Positions 5,679 through 12,663 of a stretch of DNA of 12,663 nucleotides are shown here, piece after piece. This stretch comes from Novosphingobium sp. UBA6722 (GTDB lineage Bacteria; Pseudomonadota; Alphaproteobacteria; Sphingomonadales; Sphingomonadaceae). The notes below the pieces were generated by a model. That model made no database searches. It was not told where the DNA came from and was given only the letters and a program-made list of their open reading frames with translations. The stretch lies in assembly GCA_002454125.1 (NCBI GenBank), contig DKII01000061.1:1-12663 (forward strand), in the 5' to 3' direction. The position numbers and the translations under genes are program-made. Each line of letters begins with the position of its first letter. The first letter of the stretch is position 1.

Positions 5679-6941
5679 ATGCAGCAACAGACTGGATCAA
5701 GCGGCTTTCCCGAGATCAGGGTCCCGGCGTTGCTGACCTTCCTGGCGCTGCTGCTGGGCTTTGTGATCGGCACGGTGTTTCGCGGCCAGGCCGGGTTCGC
5801 GCCGGTTGAGGCCGTGGCCGGAGAACTGGGGAGCCTCTGGCTCAAGCTGCTGCAACTGACGATCCTGCCGCTGGTAATCGGGCTGGTGGTAACCGGCATC
5901 TCGCAGACCCTGGCCGCAGCCGGGGGCGGACGGCTGGCGCGGCGCGCAGTGCTGATGTTCGTCGCCGTGCTGCTGTTCGCGGGCACCATGTCGGCCATTC
6001 TGGTGCCGGTGCTGCTTGAACTGTTTCCGATCCCGGCCGGTGCCGTTGCAGCGCTGAGTGGCGGCGGGGCGACCGATCCGGGCAAGGTTCCGGGCTTTGC
6101 CGAGATCCTTGAAGCGATGGTGCCGAGCAACATCTTCTCCGCCGCCGCCAATGGCGCGATGCTGCCGGTGGTGATCTTTGCCGCGCTGTTCGCCCTGGCC
6201 TGCACCCGCATCGCCGAAGCCCCGCGCCGTTCGCTCCTGACCTTCTTCGAAGGGCTGGCGATGGCGATGATGGTGATTGTCGGCTGGGTGCTGATGCTGG
6301 CCCCGATCGGCGTGCTGGGCCTCGCGATCTCGCTCGGCGCCAAGACCGGGGCCGACGCGATCGGCGGCCTGGCGCACTATATCGTGATTGTCAGCGCGGC
6401 CGGGCTGGTGGTGCTGCTGGCCTCGGTTGCGATTGCCCTCACCATCGGCGGGCGCGGCCCGGGCGCCTTTGGCCGGGCGATGCTGCCTGTCTATGCCGTG
6501 GCGATCTCGACCCAGTCCTCGCTCGCCAGCCTGCCCGCCATGCTGGCCGCCTCGCGCAAGCTGGGTGTGCGCGAATCGACTGCCGATTTCGTCCTGCCGC
6601 TGGCGGTCGCGATTTTCCGCGCGACCAGCCCGGCGATGAACATGGGGGTGGCGATCTATGCCGCCTACCTTACCGGCACACCGCTCTCGCCCTGGGCGCT
6701 GGGGGCCGGGGTGCTGGTCGCCTTCCTGGTGTCATTGAGCTCGGTCTCGCTGCCCGGCACGCTCAGCTTCGTGGTCTCGGTCGGGCCGATCGCCATGGCC
6801 ATGGGCGTGCCGATCGAGCCGCTGGCGCTGCTGGTCGCGGTCGAAATGCTGCCCGATATCATGCGCACCCTCGGCAATGTCACCGCCGATGTCGCGGTGA
6901 CGGCGGCGGTCGACAAGCGTGGCGAGGCTGAAACCGTCTAG
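5679..6941 (+). CDS. Dicarboxylate/amino acid:cation symporter (DAACS/SLC1 family), divergent sodium site
   Basis: This 420-residue inner-membrane protein has the SLC1/GltP fold. Many hydrophobic helices begin near residue 16, the HP1 serine-rich motif is STQSSLASLP (277-286), and HP2 is around SLPGTLSF (357-364). TM8 reads E389xxxD393xxR396T397xxN400xxxD404. These correspond to the GltPh residues that bind the substrate amino and carboxylate groups (D394, R397) and sodium (N401, D405). In contrast the TM7 NMDGT motif is absent: after FVLPLAVAI comes FRATSP (313-318), so the Asn and Asp of the deep sodium site are lost. It is probably an organic-acid or amino-acid importer with altered ion coupling; the substrate cannot be read. 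GGGGAG precedes the ATG. It is divergent from glmM and monocistronic. Confidence 0.85.
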   Translation: MQQQTGSSGFPEIRVPALLTFLALLLGFVIGTVFRGQAGFAPVEAVAGELGSLWLKLLQLTILPLVIGLVVTGISQTLAAAGGGRLARRAVLMFVAVLLFAGTMSAILVPVLLELFPIPAGAVAALSGGGATDPGKVPGFAEILEAMVPSNIFSAAANGAMLPVVIFAALFALACTRIAEAPRRSLLTFFEGLAMAMMVIVGWVLMLAPIGVLGLAISLGAKTGADAIGGLAHYIVIVSAAGLVVLLASVAIALTIGGRGPGAFGRAMLPVYAVAISTQSSLASLPAMLAASRKLGVRESTADFVLPLAVAIFRATSPAMNMGVAIYAAYLTGTPLSPWALGAGVLVAFLVSLSSVSLPGTLSFVVSVGPIAMAMGVPIEPLALLVAVEMLPDIMRTLGNVTADVAVTAAVDKRGEAETV

Positions 6942-6969
6942 CCGGAACAGGCCCTTCCAGCCCCACTCT

Positions 6970-7041
6970 TGTCATCCCCGCGAAAGCGGGGACCCATGGT
7001 CAGAGGTTAGCCCATGGGTCCCCGCTTTCGCGGGGATGACA
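6970..7041. repeat. Perfect palindromic repeat with nested hairpins, 30-bp arms
   Basis: Arms at 6970-6999 and 7012-7041 are exact reverse complements around a 12-base loop. Each arm is itself a hairpin: CCCCGC-GAAA-GCGGGG at 6976-6991 and CCCCGC-TTTC-GCGGGG at 7020-7035. So the element is two inverted copies of a small REP-like unit. The consensus (TCATCCCCGCGAAAGCGGGG) is familiar from many proteobacterial intergenic regions. It sits between the convergent symporter (stop 6941) and the GNAT gene (stop 7066), where it may act as a bidirectional transcript end. Confidence 0.9.
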
Positions 7042-7065
7042 GGGAGTTTGATCCCCAAGGAACTA

Positions 7066-8232
7066 CTAAAGCCCCTTGCTGTAAACCAGGTATTCCTTGT
7101 TGACCGTGGCGTCGATCGCTTCAGCGATCGCGTTCATCCCCTGGTTGTCATCAAGGATCCAGCCGATCTCGCCACGCTTGCCCTGGTAGCGGGTGACCGA
7201 GGCCTGGCGGATCGTCTCGATCATCATGAAGGCCAGCTGGCTGGCCATCCGGCTCGATTGCAGGCGCTTGACCACGCCCATCAGCGGCACGCGCATGTCG
7301 GCCGGCTTGGTCCGCAGCATCCACAGCCCCAGCTTGATCCAGCCGAGGATTGACGGCTTGCCGTTGCGGCCAACCGCCTTCAACTGGATCTGGTTGGCAT
7401 CGGGCAGGGTGATCATGAAGGCTACCGGCTCGCCATCATATTCGGCGATCCGCACCAGGTCCGGCTTGACCAGCGGCTTCATCTTCTTGGCGGTATAGGC
7501 GATCTCGGTCGGGGTGAAGGGCACGAAGCCCCAGTTTTCCGACCAGGCATCGTTCAGGATCGAACAGATGATCTCAACCTCGCGGTCGAAGTGTTTCAGG
7601 TCGACATCGCGGATGCGGATCCGGGCGTTCTTCTCGCCCGACTGGACGATCCGCTGGATCAGCGGCGGGAAGGGCTTGGTGATGTCGAGGTCAAAGGTCG
7701 CCAGCTTCTTGGCCGGGGCATAACCGGCCCCCTCGATCCAGCCCTGCTGCTCGGGCGAATTGTGACCCATCATGATCATTGGCGGATGATCGAAGCCCTT
7801 GACCAGCAGGCCCGGCTCTTCCCAGACCGAAAGCGTCATTGGCGCCAGCACGCGGGTCATGCCCTGGCCGCGCAGCCACTGTTCGGCCCGGTGGATCAGC
7901 GCGGCGGCCACTGCGCCGTCCTCAGCCTGGAGCGCCCCCCACATGCCAGTGCCGGGGCCCATCCCCTGCTCGACCGGTTGGGCCAGCGCCAGCTCGTCGA
8001 TATGGGCGGCGATGCGGCCGACCACCTGGCCGCCGCGCTGGGCGAGGAACAGCTGGCAGCGCGCGTGCTCGAAATAGGGATTGCCGCCGGGGGTATAGCG
8101 TTCGATTTCCTCGGAGCGGAGCTGCGGCACGAAATTGGGATCGGCGGCATTCAGGCGGTACTGCACATCGACAAAGGCTGCGCGCCCGGCCTTATCGCTG
8201 ACTTCTGTGATCACAATTTCCGACTGGGCCAC
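7066..8232 (-). CDS. Two-lobed GNAT-family acyltransferase; candidate bacterial ceramide synthase
   Basis: The 388-residue protein belongs to a widespread family usually labelled GNAT N-acetyltransferase, and sometimes wrongly dATP pyrophosphohydrolase. The N-terminal lobe has GGNPYFEHARCQLFLAQRGG (49-68), QVVGRIAAHID (69-79) and GLLVKGFDHPPMIMMGHN (141-158). The C-terminal lobe has LNDAWSENWGFVPFT (226-240) and ends WILDDNQGMNAIAEAI. No signal peptide or clear membrane span is seen. The bacterial ceramide synthase of Caulobacter is a GNAT-type acyltransferase of comparable size. Sphingomonads need such an enzyme for glycosphingolipids, so this gene is a candidate, but I cannot test orthology here. 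The start is a GTG at 8232 with AAGG seven bases upstream. It is divergent from a fatty acid desaturase gene across 64 bases, which supports a lipid role. Confidence 0.7.
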   Translation of the reverse strand: MAQSEIVITEVSDKAGRAAFVDVQYRLNAADPNFVPQLRSEEIERYTPGGNPYFEHARCQLFLAQRGGQVVGRIAAHIDELALAQPVEQGMGPGTGMWGALQAEDGAVAAALIHRAEQWLRGQGMTRVLAPMTLSVWEEPGLLVKGFDHPPMIMMGHNSPEQQGWIEGAGYAPAKKLATFDLDITKPFPPLIQRIVQSGEKNARIRIRDVDLKHFDREVEIICSILNDAWSENWGFVPFTPTEIAYTAKKMKPLVKPDLVRIAEYDGEPVAFMITLPDANQIQLKAVGRNGKPSILGWIKLGLWMLRTKPADMRVPLMGVVKRLQSSRMASQLAFMMIETIRQASVTRYQGKRGEIGWILDDNQGMNAIAEAIDATVNKEYLVYSKGL

Positions 8233-8296
8233 GATCTTGCCTTTGTTTTATCGCATGTGCCCCCACCTATGCCGCGCACGGCCCGGTAAGCCAAGC

Positions 8297-9406
8297 ATGG
8301 CGGACCACGGACAAGTGAATTACGGAACCAGCATGACTGCCTACGAAGCCATCACCGATACCACCAAGGGCGCTGCCCGGGGCGTGGGCATTCCCGATGA
8401 CATGGCGATGCTGCGCGCTGCGGTGGAGCAGACGCGCGACATTTCGGCCGCCAAGGGCAGCATCTACTGGCCCGACATGCTGATTTCGGCCGCGATCGGC
8501 TACGCCGGACTGGCCGGCGCGATCCTGCTGGACGTTACCTGGCAGGCGGTGCTGGCCGGAATCGTCTCGGCGCTCGCCTTCTACCGCGCGCTGCTGTTCA
8601 TTCACGAGCTGACGCACATTCACCGCGATGCCCTGCCGGGTTTCCGCCTTGGCTGGAATGCTCTGGTCGGCGTGCCGATGATGATGCCCTCGCTGATGTA
8701 CGAGAATGTGCATACCCTGCACCATGCCCGCACCCGCTATGGCACGGTCGAGGATCCGGAATACCTGCCCCTGGCGCTGATGAAGCCGTGGTCGCTGCCG
8801 ATGTTCATCCTGGTGGCGCTGCTGCTGCCGATTGGCCTGCTGATCCGATCAGCGGTGCTGGTGCCCCTGGGCGTGATCGTTCCGCCGCTGCGCCGGCTGG
8901 TGTGGGAGCGCGCCTCGGCCCTTTCGATCAATCCGGAATTCCGCCGTCGCCCGGCCGAGGGCGAATTTGCGCGCCAAGTCTTCTGGCAGGAACTGGGCGC
9001 CTCGGTCTGGGCGCTGTTCCTGGTCTGGTATGCGGTAACGCAAGACTGGCGGCCGCTGGCGATCGGCCTGGCGGTGATTTCGGTCACGGCGGTGCTCAAC
9101 CAGGTGCGCACGCTAGTCGCGCACCTCTGGCAGAACGAGGGCGAACCGATGACGGTGACCGCGCAGTACCTCGATTCGGTCAATGTCCCGCCACCGGGCC
9201 TGCTGGCCGAGCTGTGGGCCCCGGTCGGGCTGCGCTACCACGCGCTGCACCACCTGCTGCCGAGCCTGCCCTACCATTCGCTGCCCGAGGCGCACCGCCG
9301 CCTGGCCGGCTTGCTGGGCGCGGAATCGACCTATGCCAAGGCGAACTATCCGGGGTTGCTGCCGCTGGTTGGCCATCTGGCCAAGAGCACGATGACGCGG
9401 CGCTGA
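8297..9406 (+). CDS. Membrane fatty acid desaturase (three-histidine-box family)
   Basis: The 369-residue protein has the three histidine clusters of integral membrane desaturases/hydroxylases, which hold a di-iron centre and oxidise acyl chains with O2. They are HELTHIH (103-109), HTLHH (139-143) and HALHH (315-319). Hydrophobic segments lie near 62-100, 165-200 and 232-268, placing the boxes on the cytoplasmic face as in the family. The acyl substrate and double-bond position are not readable; phospholipid, sphingolipid or another lipid acyl chain is possible. The start is uncertain: the ATG at 8297 gives MADHGQ, and an ATG at 8333 (MTAYEA, GGA six bases upstream) is equally plausible. It is divergent from the GNAT-type gene and ends five bases before the convergent lptG stop. 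Confidence 0.88.
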   Translation: MADHGQVNYGTSMTAYEAITDTTKGAARGVGIPDDMAMLRAAVEQTRDISAAKGSIYWPDMLISAAIGYAGLAGAILLDVTWQAVLAGIVSALAFYRALLFIHELTHIHRDALPGFRLGWNALVGVPMMMPSLMYENVHTLHHARTRYGTVEDPEYLPLALMKPWSLPMFILVALLLPIGLLIRSAVLVPLGVIVPPLRRLVWERASALSINPEFRRRPAEGEFARQVFWQELGASVWALFLVWYAVTQDWRPLAIGLAVISVTAVLNQVRTLVAHLWQNEGEPMTVTAQYLDSVNVPPPGLLAELWAPVGLRYHALHHLLPSLPYHSLPEAHRRLAGLLGAESTYAKANYPGLLPLVGHLAKSTMTRR

Positions 9407-9411
9407 GGCGC

Positions 9412-10509
9412 CTACTCTTCGGTCCGCACCAGCACAGTCTCACCGACCAGTGCGAATAGCAGGAACGGCGCCCAGGCCGCGATCAGCGGCGGGTAGCCAC
9501 CAAAATTGCCCATCGCCAGCGCCGCATTGTCGATCACGAAATAGGCAAAGCCCAGGGCCATGCCGATAATCGCGCGGATCAGCAGCTGACCCGACCGGGC
9601 CAGGCCAAAGGCGGCGATTGCGCCCAGCAGCGGCATCAGCAGCGCGGCGAGCGGCCCGGAAAACTTGTGCCACCACTTGCCCTCCAGCTCGCTGGTGCGG
9701 CGGCCCTGGGCCTTCAGCGCCTGGATCGAATGGTAAAGCTCGATCACGTTCTGCGCTTCGGGATCGACCTTGCTGATCGCCACCTGCTCGGGCGTGATCG
9801 CCTTGGCCAGCACCGTCGGCGGCAGTTCGACCCGGCGGGTTCCGGCGACATCGAAGCTGACCGGCTTGTCCAGCCGCCAGCCGGGCGCGGCATAGGTCGC
9901 CTGCGGGGCGCGGATCTGTTCCAGCACCATGCCGGTGGCATCGCGGCGGTACCAAGTGACATTGTCCATCCGGGTCAGCTTGCCGCTGCCGCTGACTTGC
10001 CCGGCGGCCAGGATATTCGGCCCATCGGGCAGGTAGACGTTGGGCCGGACCTTGGCATCGGGCGGGATCTGCTTGAACTCGGCCGCGGTCCAGGCCTTGA
10101 GCGTCGCGGTCGAGCGGGTCACCACCGCCTCGTTGAAGGCAAAGCTGATCACCGAAATGGCCGCCGCGGTCAGCAGCAGCGGGGCGAGCACCTGGTGCGC
10201 GGACAGGCCCGCGGCCTTCATCGCCACGACCTCGCTGTTCTGGTTGAGCGTGGCGAGCGTGATGATCGTCGCCAGCAGCACCGAATAGGGCAGGAACCGG
10301 GCGATCAGCTGCGGAATGCGCAGCGAGACGTATTGCCACAGCTCGGCCTCGCCATTGCCAGGCACGCCCAGGATCTTGCCGCTTTCGGACAGCAGGTCGA
10401 GCGTTTGCAGCACCAGCACCAGCATCACCAGCACGGCCAGGATGCGGACGATGAACAGCTTGGCCAGGTAGCGCGTTAGCGAGGGCGAGGGGAAGAATTC
10501 GAGCTGCAT
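9412..10509 (-). CDS. lptG: LPS export ABC transporter permease LptG (YjgQ family)
   Basis: LptG pairs with LptF in the inner membrane; with the LptB ATPase they extract LPS and pass it to LptC and the Lpt bridge. The 365 residues show the YjgP/YjgQ layout: TM helices near 16-40, 65-85 and 104-125, a periplasmic beta-jellyroll domain of about 130-275, and TM helices near 283-304, 308-332 and 340-361. The cytoplasmic coupling-helix motif NSEVVAMKAAGLS (91-103), which contacts LptB, is clear. The ATG overlaps the lptF stop as TGATG (10507-10511), indicating coupled translation and equal supply of the two subunits. LptG rather than LptF is inferred from gene order and sequence style. The other Lpt genes are not in the window. 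Confidence 0.93.
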   Translation of the reverse strand: MQLEFFPSPSLTRYLAKLFIVRILAVLVMLVLVLQTLDLLSESGKILGVPGNGEAELWQYVSLRIPQLIARFLPYSVLLATIITLATLNQNSEVVAMKAAGLSAHQVLAPLLLTAAAISVISFAFNEAVVTRSTATLKAWTAAEFKQIPPDAKVRPNVYLPDGPNILAAGQVSGSGKLTRMDNVTWYRRDATGMVLEQIRAPQATYAAPGWRLDKPVSFDVAGTRRVELPPTVLAKAITPEQVAISKVDPEAQNVIELYHSIQALKAQGRRTSELEGKWWHKFSGPLAALLMPLLGAIAAFGLARSGQLLIRAIIGMALGFAYFVIDNAALAMGNFGGYPPLIAAWAPFLLFALVGETVLVRTEE

Positions 10510-11720
10510 CAGGTCCCCGCGATCCGGTTGCGGTTAAACCGTGCGGCCAGCTTGCGGCCCCATTTGCCCAGGTTATCGGCAAACCGTTCGAGCGCGCCGA
10601 TCGGCTGGCCACCCGGGACATAGGCGATCCGCCAGTACATCCACAGGATCAGCGCCGAGAAGGCCACGAACGGCCCCCATAGCGCCAGGAGCGGCGAAAC
10701 CCGGCCCAGCGCGGAAACCGCCATCCCGTATTCGTTGACCTTGTGATAGGCGACCACCATCACGATCGAGAGGAACAGCCCGAGCGCCGAGGTTGAGCGC
10801 TTGGGCGGGATCGCCAGGGCCACGGCCAGCAGCGGTAGCAGCAGCATCATCGCCACTTCGACCAGGCGGAAGTTCAGGCTGGCGCTGCTTTCGTTGCGCA
10901 GCTTCTCGCTCGCCCGGTCGCTCCAGGTGATCTTCAGCAGTTCGGGCAGGAAATATTCGCGTTCCTTGCCGCCGCGCTGGCGGAATTCCTCGACCGCCGG
11001 CAGGTCGATCGGCAGGTCGTGGCGGGTGAAGCTCAGCACGCGCGGCGCCTGGCCGGGCGCGTCCTGCACGATCTGGCCGTCGGTCAGCCGCAGGATGATC
11101 GTGTCCGGGCTGTCCTTCAGCGCCAGGAACCGCCCTTCGCGGGCCGAGATCGACAGGACCTGGCCCTTGGGTGAGGCAACGCGGGCGAAAATGCCGATCA
11201 GCTGGCGCCCTTCCTCGCGGCTCTGCTCGATCCGCAGCGCCATCTTGTCCTGCAGGGTGGTGAACTCACCCACCTTGATCGAAGCGCCCAGCGCGCCCGA
11301 ACGCAGCTCGAACTGGAGCTGCTCGTAGTAATAGCGCGACAGCGGCTGAAGGTAGCTGACGATCACCAGGTTGAGCGCCGCCAGCACCAGCGTGATCATG
11401 TAGGGCACGCGCAGCAGGCGGGTGTAGGACAGGCCGACCGCGCGCATCGTATCCAGCTCGCTGGTCGTCGCCAGCTTGCGGAAGGCCAGCAGGATGCCCA
11501 GCAGCAGGCCCAGCGGGATCGCCAGGCTGGCATATTCGGGCAGCAGGTTGGCCAGCATCCGGAACACCACCGAGACCGGCCCGCCTTCGGTCGCCACGAA
11601 GTCGAACAGCTTGAGCATCTTGTCGAGCACGAGCAGCGAGGCGGCGATCACGAAGACGCCGCACATCGGCATCAGCACGAGCCGGAAGATATAACGGTCA
11701 ATGGCGGGAAGGGACTTCAC
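10509..11720 (-). CDS. lptF: LPS export ABC transporter permease LptF (YjgP family)
   Basis: LptF is the partner permease of LptG. The 403 residues have the same layout: TM helices near 11-33, 54-80 and 104-124, a periplasmic domain of about 130-275, and TM helices near 284-305, 310-333 and 341-365. A basic cytoplasmic tail rich in Arg/Lys closes the protein. The coupling-helix motif is SELDTMRAVGLS (87-98). The start is taken as GTG at 11720, because the family begins close to the motif IDRYI and no in-frame ATG occurs before residue 17. That GTG has no good ribosome site of its own. A five-codon open frame with a ribosome site ends across it (see the separate entry). lptF is upstream of lptG with a one-base overlap. 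Confidence 0.93.
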   Translation of the reverse strand: MKSLPAIDRYIFRLVLMPMCGVFVIAASLLVLDKMLKLFDFVATEGGPVSVVFRMLANLLPEYASLAIPLGLLLGILLAFRKLATTSELDTMRAVGLSYTRLLRVPYMITLVLAALNLVIVSYLQPLSRYYYEQLQFELRSGALGASIKVGEFTTLQDKMALRIEQSREEGRQLIGIFARVASPKGQVLSISAREGRFLALKDSPDTIILRLTDGQIVQDAPGQAPRVLSFTRHDLPIDLPAVEEFRQRGGKEREYFLPELLKITWSDRASEKLRNESSASLNFRLVEVAMMLLLPLLAVALAIPPKRSTSALGLFLSIVMVVAYHKVNEYGMAVSALGRVSPLLALWGPFVAFSALILWMYWRIAYVPGGQPIGALERFADNLGKWGRKLAARFNRNRIAGT

Positions 11721-11734
11721 GAAGCGGCCAGCAT
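11717..11734 (-). promoter_or_regulatory. Possible five-codon leader ORF overlapping the lptF start
   Basis: On the minus strand an AAGGA is followed three bases later by ATG (11732-11734) and codons for MLAAS. Its TGA (11717-11719) overlaps the lptF GTG (11718-11720) as GTGA. Since the lptF GTG lacks a ribosome site, re-initiation after this minigene is one way it could be translated. The spacing from AGGA to ATG is short and the ORF is tiny, so it could be chance. Confidence 0.25.
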
Positions 11735-11878
11735 TGATCCTTAGGGGGCGTCCTGATTGCTAGTGGGGCCGCCGGGTGGGTTTGTTCCATAGCCGGGGCG
11801 CGGCGGGGCTGAAAGCGGGAATTGCTTTGCGGGCCAAACCGGCACAGGGTGCACGGCAAGCAGACAGGAGAAGCGCCG

Positions 11879-12583
11879 ATGTCGATGATCTCGCACCATC
11901 CCGAAAAGCACGTGGTGGAACGGATCGGCTGGCTGCGTGCGGCGGTGCTGGGGGCCAATGACGGGATCGTCTCGACCGCCAGCCTGATCGTCGGCGTCGC
12001 GGCCAGCAGCGCCGACAAGGGCCCGATCCTGGTGGCGGGACTGGCCGGGCTGGTTGCCGGCGCAATGTCGATGGCGGCGGGCGAATATGTTTCGGTCTCA
12101 AGCCAGGCCGATACCGAAAGCGCCGACCTGGCCCGCGAGCGCCGCGAACTGGCCGAAGACCCGGAGTTCGAGCACGAGGAACTGGCGGCGATCTATCGCG
12201 GCCGCGGCCTCAATGCGGATCTGGCCGATCAGGTATCGGCCGCGCTGATGGCGCACGATGCGCTGGGCGCCCACGCCCGCGACGAGCTGGGTCTCGCCGA
12301 AATCACCCGCGCCCGCCCGGTCCAGGCGGCGCTGACCTCGGCGGCGACCTTCGCGGTCGGTGCTGCCCTGCCATTGATCGCGGCAACGGTGCTGCCGCTG
12401 TCGCAGCTGGTGATCGGCGTGTCGGTCTCGGCCCTGCTGTTCCTGATGCTGCTCGGCGCAGTCGGCGCGCGGGCGGGCGGCGCACCAATCGGGCGCGGCG
12501 TCCTGCGTGTGGCGTTCTGGGGTGCGGCCGCCATGGCCGCGACCTGGGCGATTGGGCGGCTGTTCGGGACGGCGGTGGCTTAG
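11879..12583 (+). CDS. VIT1/CCC1 family Fe2+/Mn2+ transporter
   Basis: The 234-residue membrane protein matches the VIT1/CCC1 family, which moves ferrous iron or manganese out of the cytosol, into vacuoles in eukaryotes and probably across the inner membrane in bacteria. Helix 1 carries the signature AAVLGANDGIVSTASLIVGV (21-40) with D28. Helix 2 has GAMSMAAGEYVSVSSQ (61-76) with M63, M65 and E69, the pore residues of the family. A Glu-rich cytosolic stretch (about 80-110, RERRELAEDPEFEHEEL) fits the metal-binding loop. Three more hydrophobic segments follow residue 145. AGGAG (11866-11870) lies eight bases before the ATG at 11879. It is divergent from lptF and ends four bases before clpS. 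I could not identify a Fur or Irr site upstream. Confidence 0.92.
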   Translation: MSMISHHPEKHVVERIGWLRAAVLGANDGIVSTASLIVGVAASSADKGPILVAGLAGLVAGAMSMAAGEYVSVSSQADTESADLARERRELAEDPEFEHEELAAIYRGRGLNADLADQVSAALMAHDALGAHARDELGLAEITRARPVQAALTSAATFAVGAALPLIAATVLPLSQLVIGVSVSALLFLMLLGAVGARAGGAPIGRGVLRVAFWGAAAMAATWAIGRLFGTAVA

Positions 12584-12587
12584 AATT

Positions 12588-12663
12588 TCAGGCCTTTTCC
12601 AGCGTGCACTGCAGCGGGTGCTGGTTCTGTTTGGCGAAGTCCATCACCTGGTTCACCTTGGTC
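12588..12663 (-). CDS. clpS: ATP-dependent Clp protease adaptor ClpS, C-terminal part
   Basis: On the minus strand the last 24 codons of a gene read TKVNQVMDFAKQNQHPLQCT followed by LEKA and TGA. This is the characteristic ClpS ending; E. coli ClpS ends in a very similar HPLLCTLEKA. ClpS delivers N-degron substrates to ClpAP in the cytoplasm. The N-terminal half with the substrate pocket lies beyond the window. The gene converges on the VIT-family gene with only four bases between the stops and no room for a dedicated terminator. Confidence 0.9.
   Translation of the reverse strand, partial: TKVNQVMDFAKQNQHPLQCTLEKA

Noticed and set aside
5697..6377. 226-codon minus strand open frame opposite the symporter gene
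   Set aside because: Its Gln/Arg/His-rich composition is the complement of hydrophobic codons, so it is a shadow.
6919..7353. Open frame containing the peptide CHPRESGDPW...WVPAFAGMT
   Set aside because: This peptide is the translation of the palindromic repeat at 6970-7041 and recurs as a false ORF wherever the repeat occurs.
9667..10479. 270-codon + strand open frame inside lptG
   Set aside because: It is a Gln/His/Arg-rich antisense shadow of a membrane protein.
9440..10621. 393-codon minus strand open frame in another frame of lptG
   Set aside because: It is frame-shifted relative to lptG, lacks hydrophobic segments and starts within lptF.
11822..11878. 19-codon upstream extension of the VIT-family gene
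   Set aside because: AGGAG sits correctly before the ATG at 11879, and the extension has no family resemblance.

Overview
The window is a compact, GC-rich stretch of ordinary chromosome. Protein family content, codon use and the two dispersed intergenic palindromes point to an alphaproteobacterium of the Sphingomonadales (Novosphingobium, Sphingopyxis or Erythrobacter type). This placement rests on family resemblance, as no rRNA is present. I see no phage, plasmid, transposase, CRISPR or defence genes. No gene-free stretch exceeds 300 bases; the largest is about 158 bp, between lptF and the VIT-family gene.

Layout, left to right. Positions 1-72 hold the Ala/Pro-rich C-terminus of a + strand gene. 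It is followed by a hairpin that also closes the convergent ppx-rlmE pair (791-2002 and 135-794, minus strand, ATGA overlap). A tRNA-Gln(CUG) with its own promoter and intrinsic terminator comes next, then a LOG-family nucleotide hydrolase gene on +. Its last 16 bases overlap the convergent end of thiD. On the minus strand, glmM, a small eight-cysteine DUF1272 gene and thiD form a likely operon, with a 28-bp-arm palindrome between the last two. A divergent + gene encodes an SLC1-like symporter whose sodium-binding NMDGT motif is missing. A perfect 30-bp-arm palindrome separates it from a convergent two-lobed GNAT-family gene, which is divergent from a membrane fatty acid desaturase gene. lptF and lptG follow on minus, overlapping as TGATG. 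A VIT1/CCC1-type iron/manganese transporter gene lies on +, and the window ends in the C-terminus of clpS on minus.

The shared theme, in part, is envelope biogenesis. GlmM supplies glucosamine-1-phosphate for peptidoglycan (and for lipid A), LptF/LptG are the membrane part of the LPS exporter, and the GNAT/desaturase pair plausibly acts on lipid acyl chains. The most interesting possibility is that the GNAT protein is the ceramide synthase of bacterial sphingolipid synthesis, but that is inference. I found nothing that is clearly an undescribed multi-gene system.
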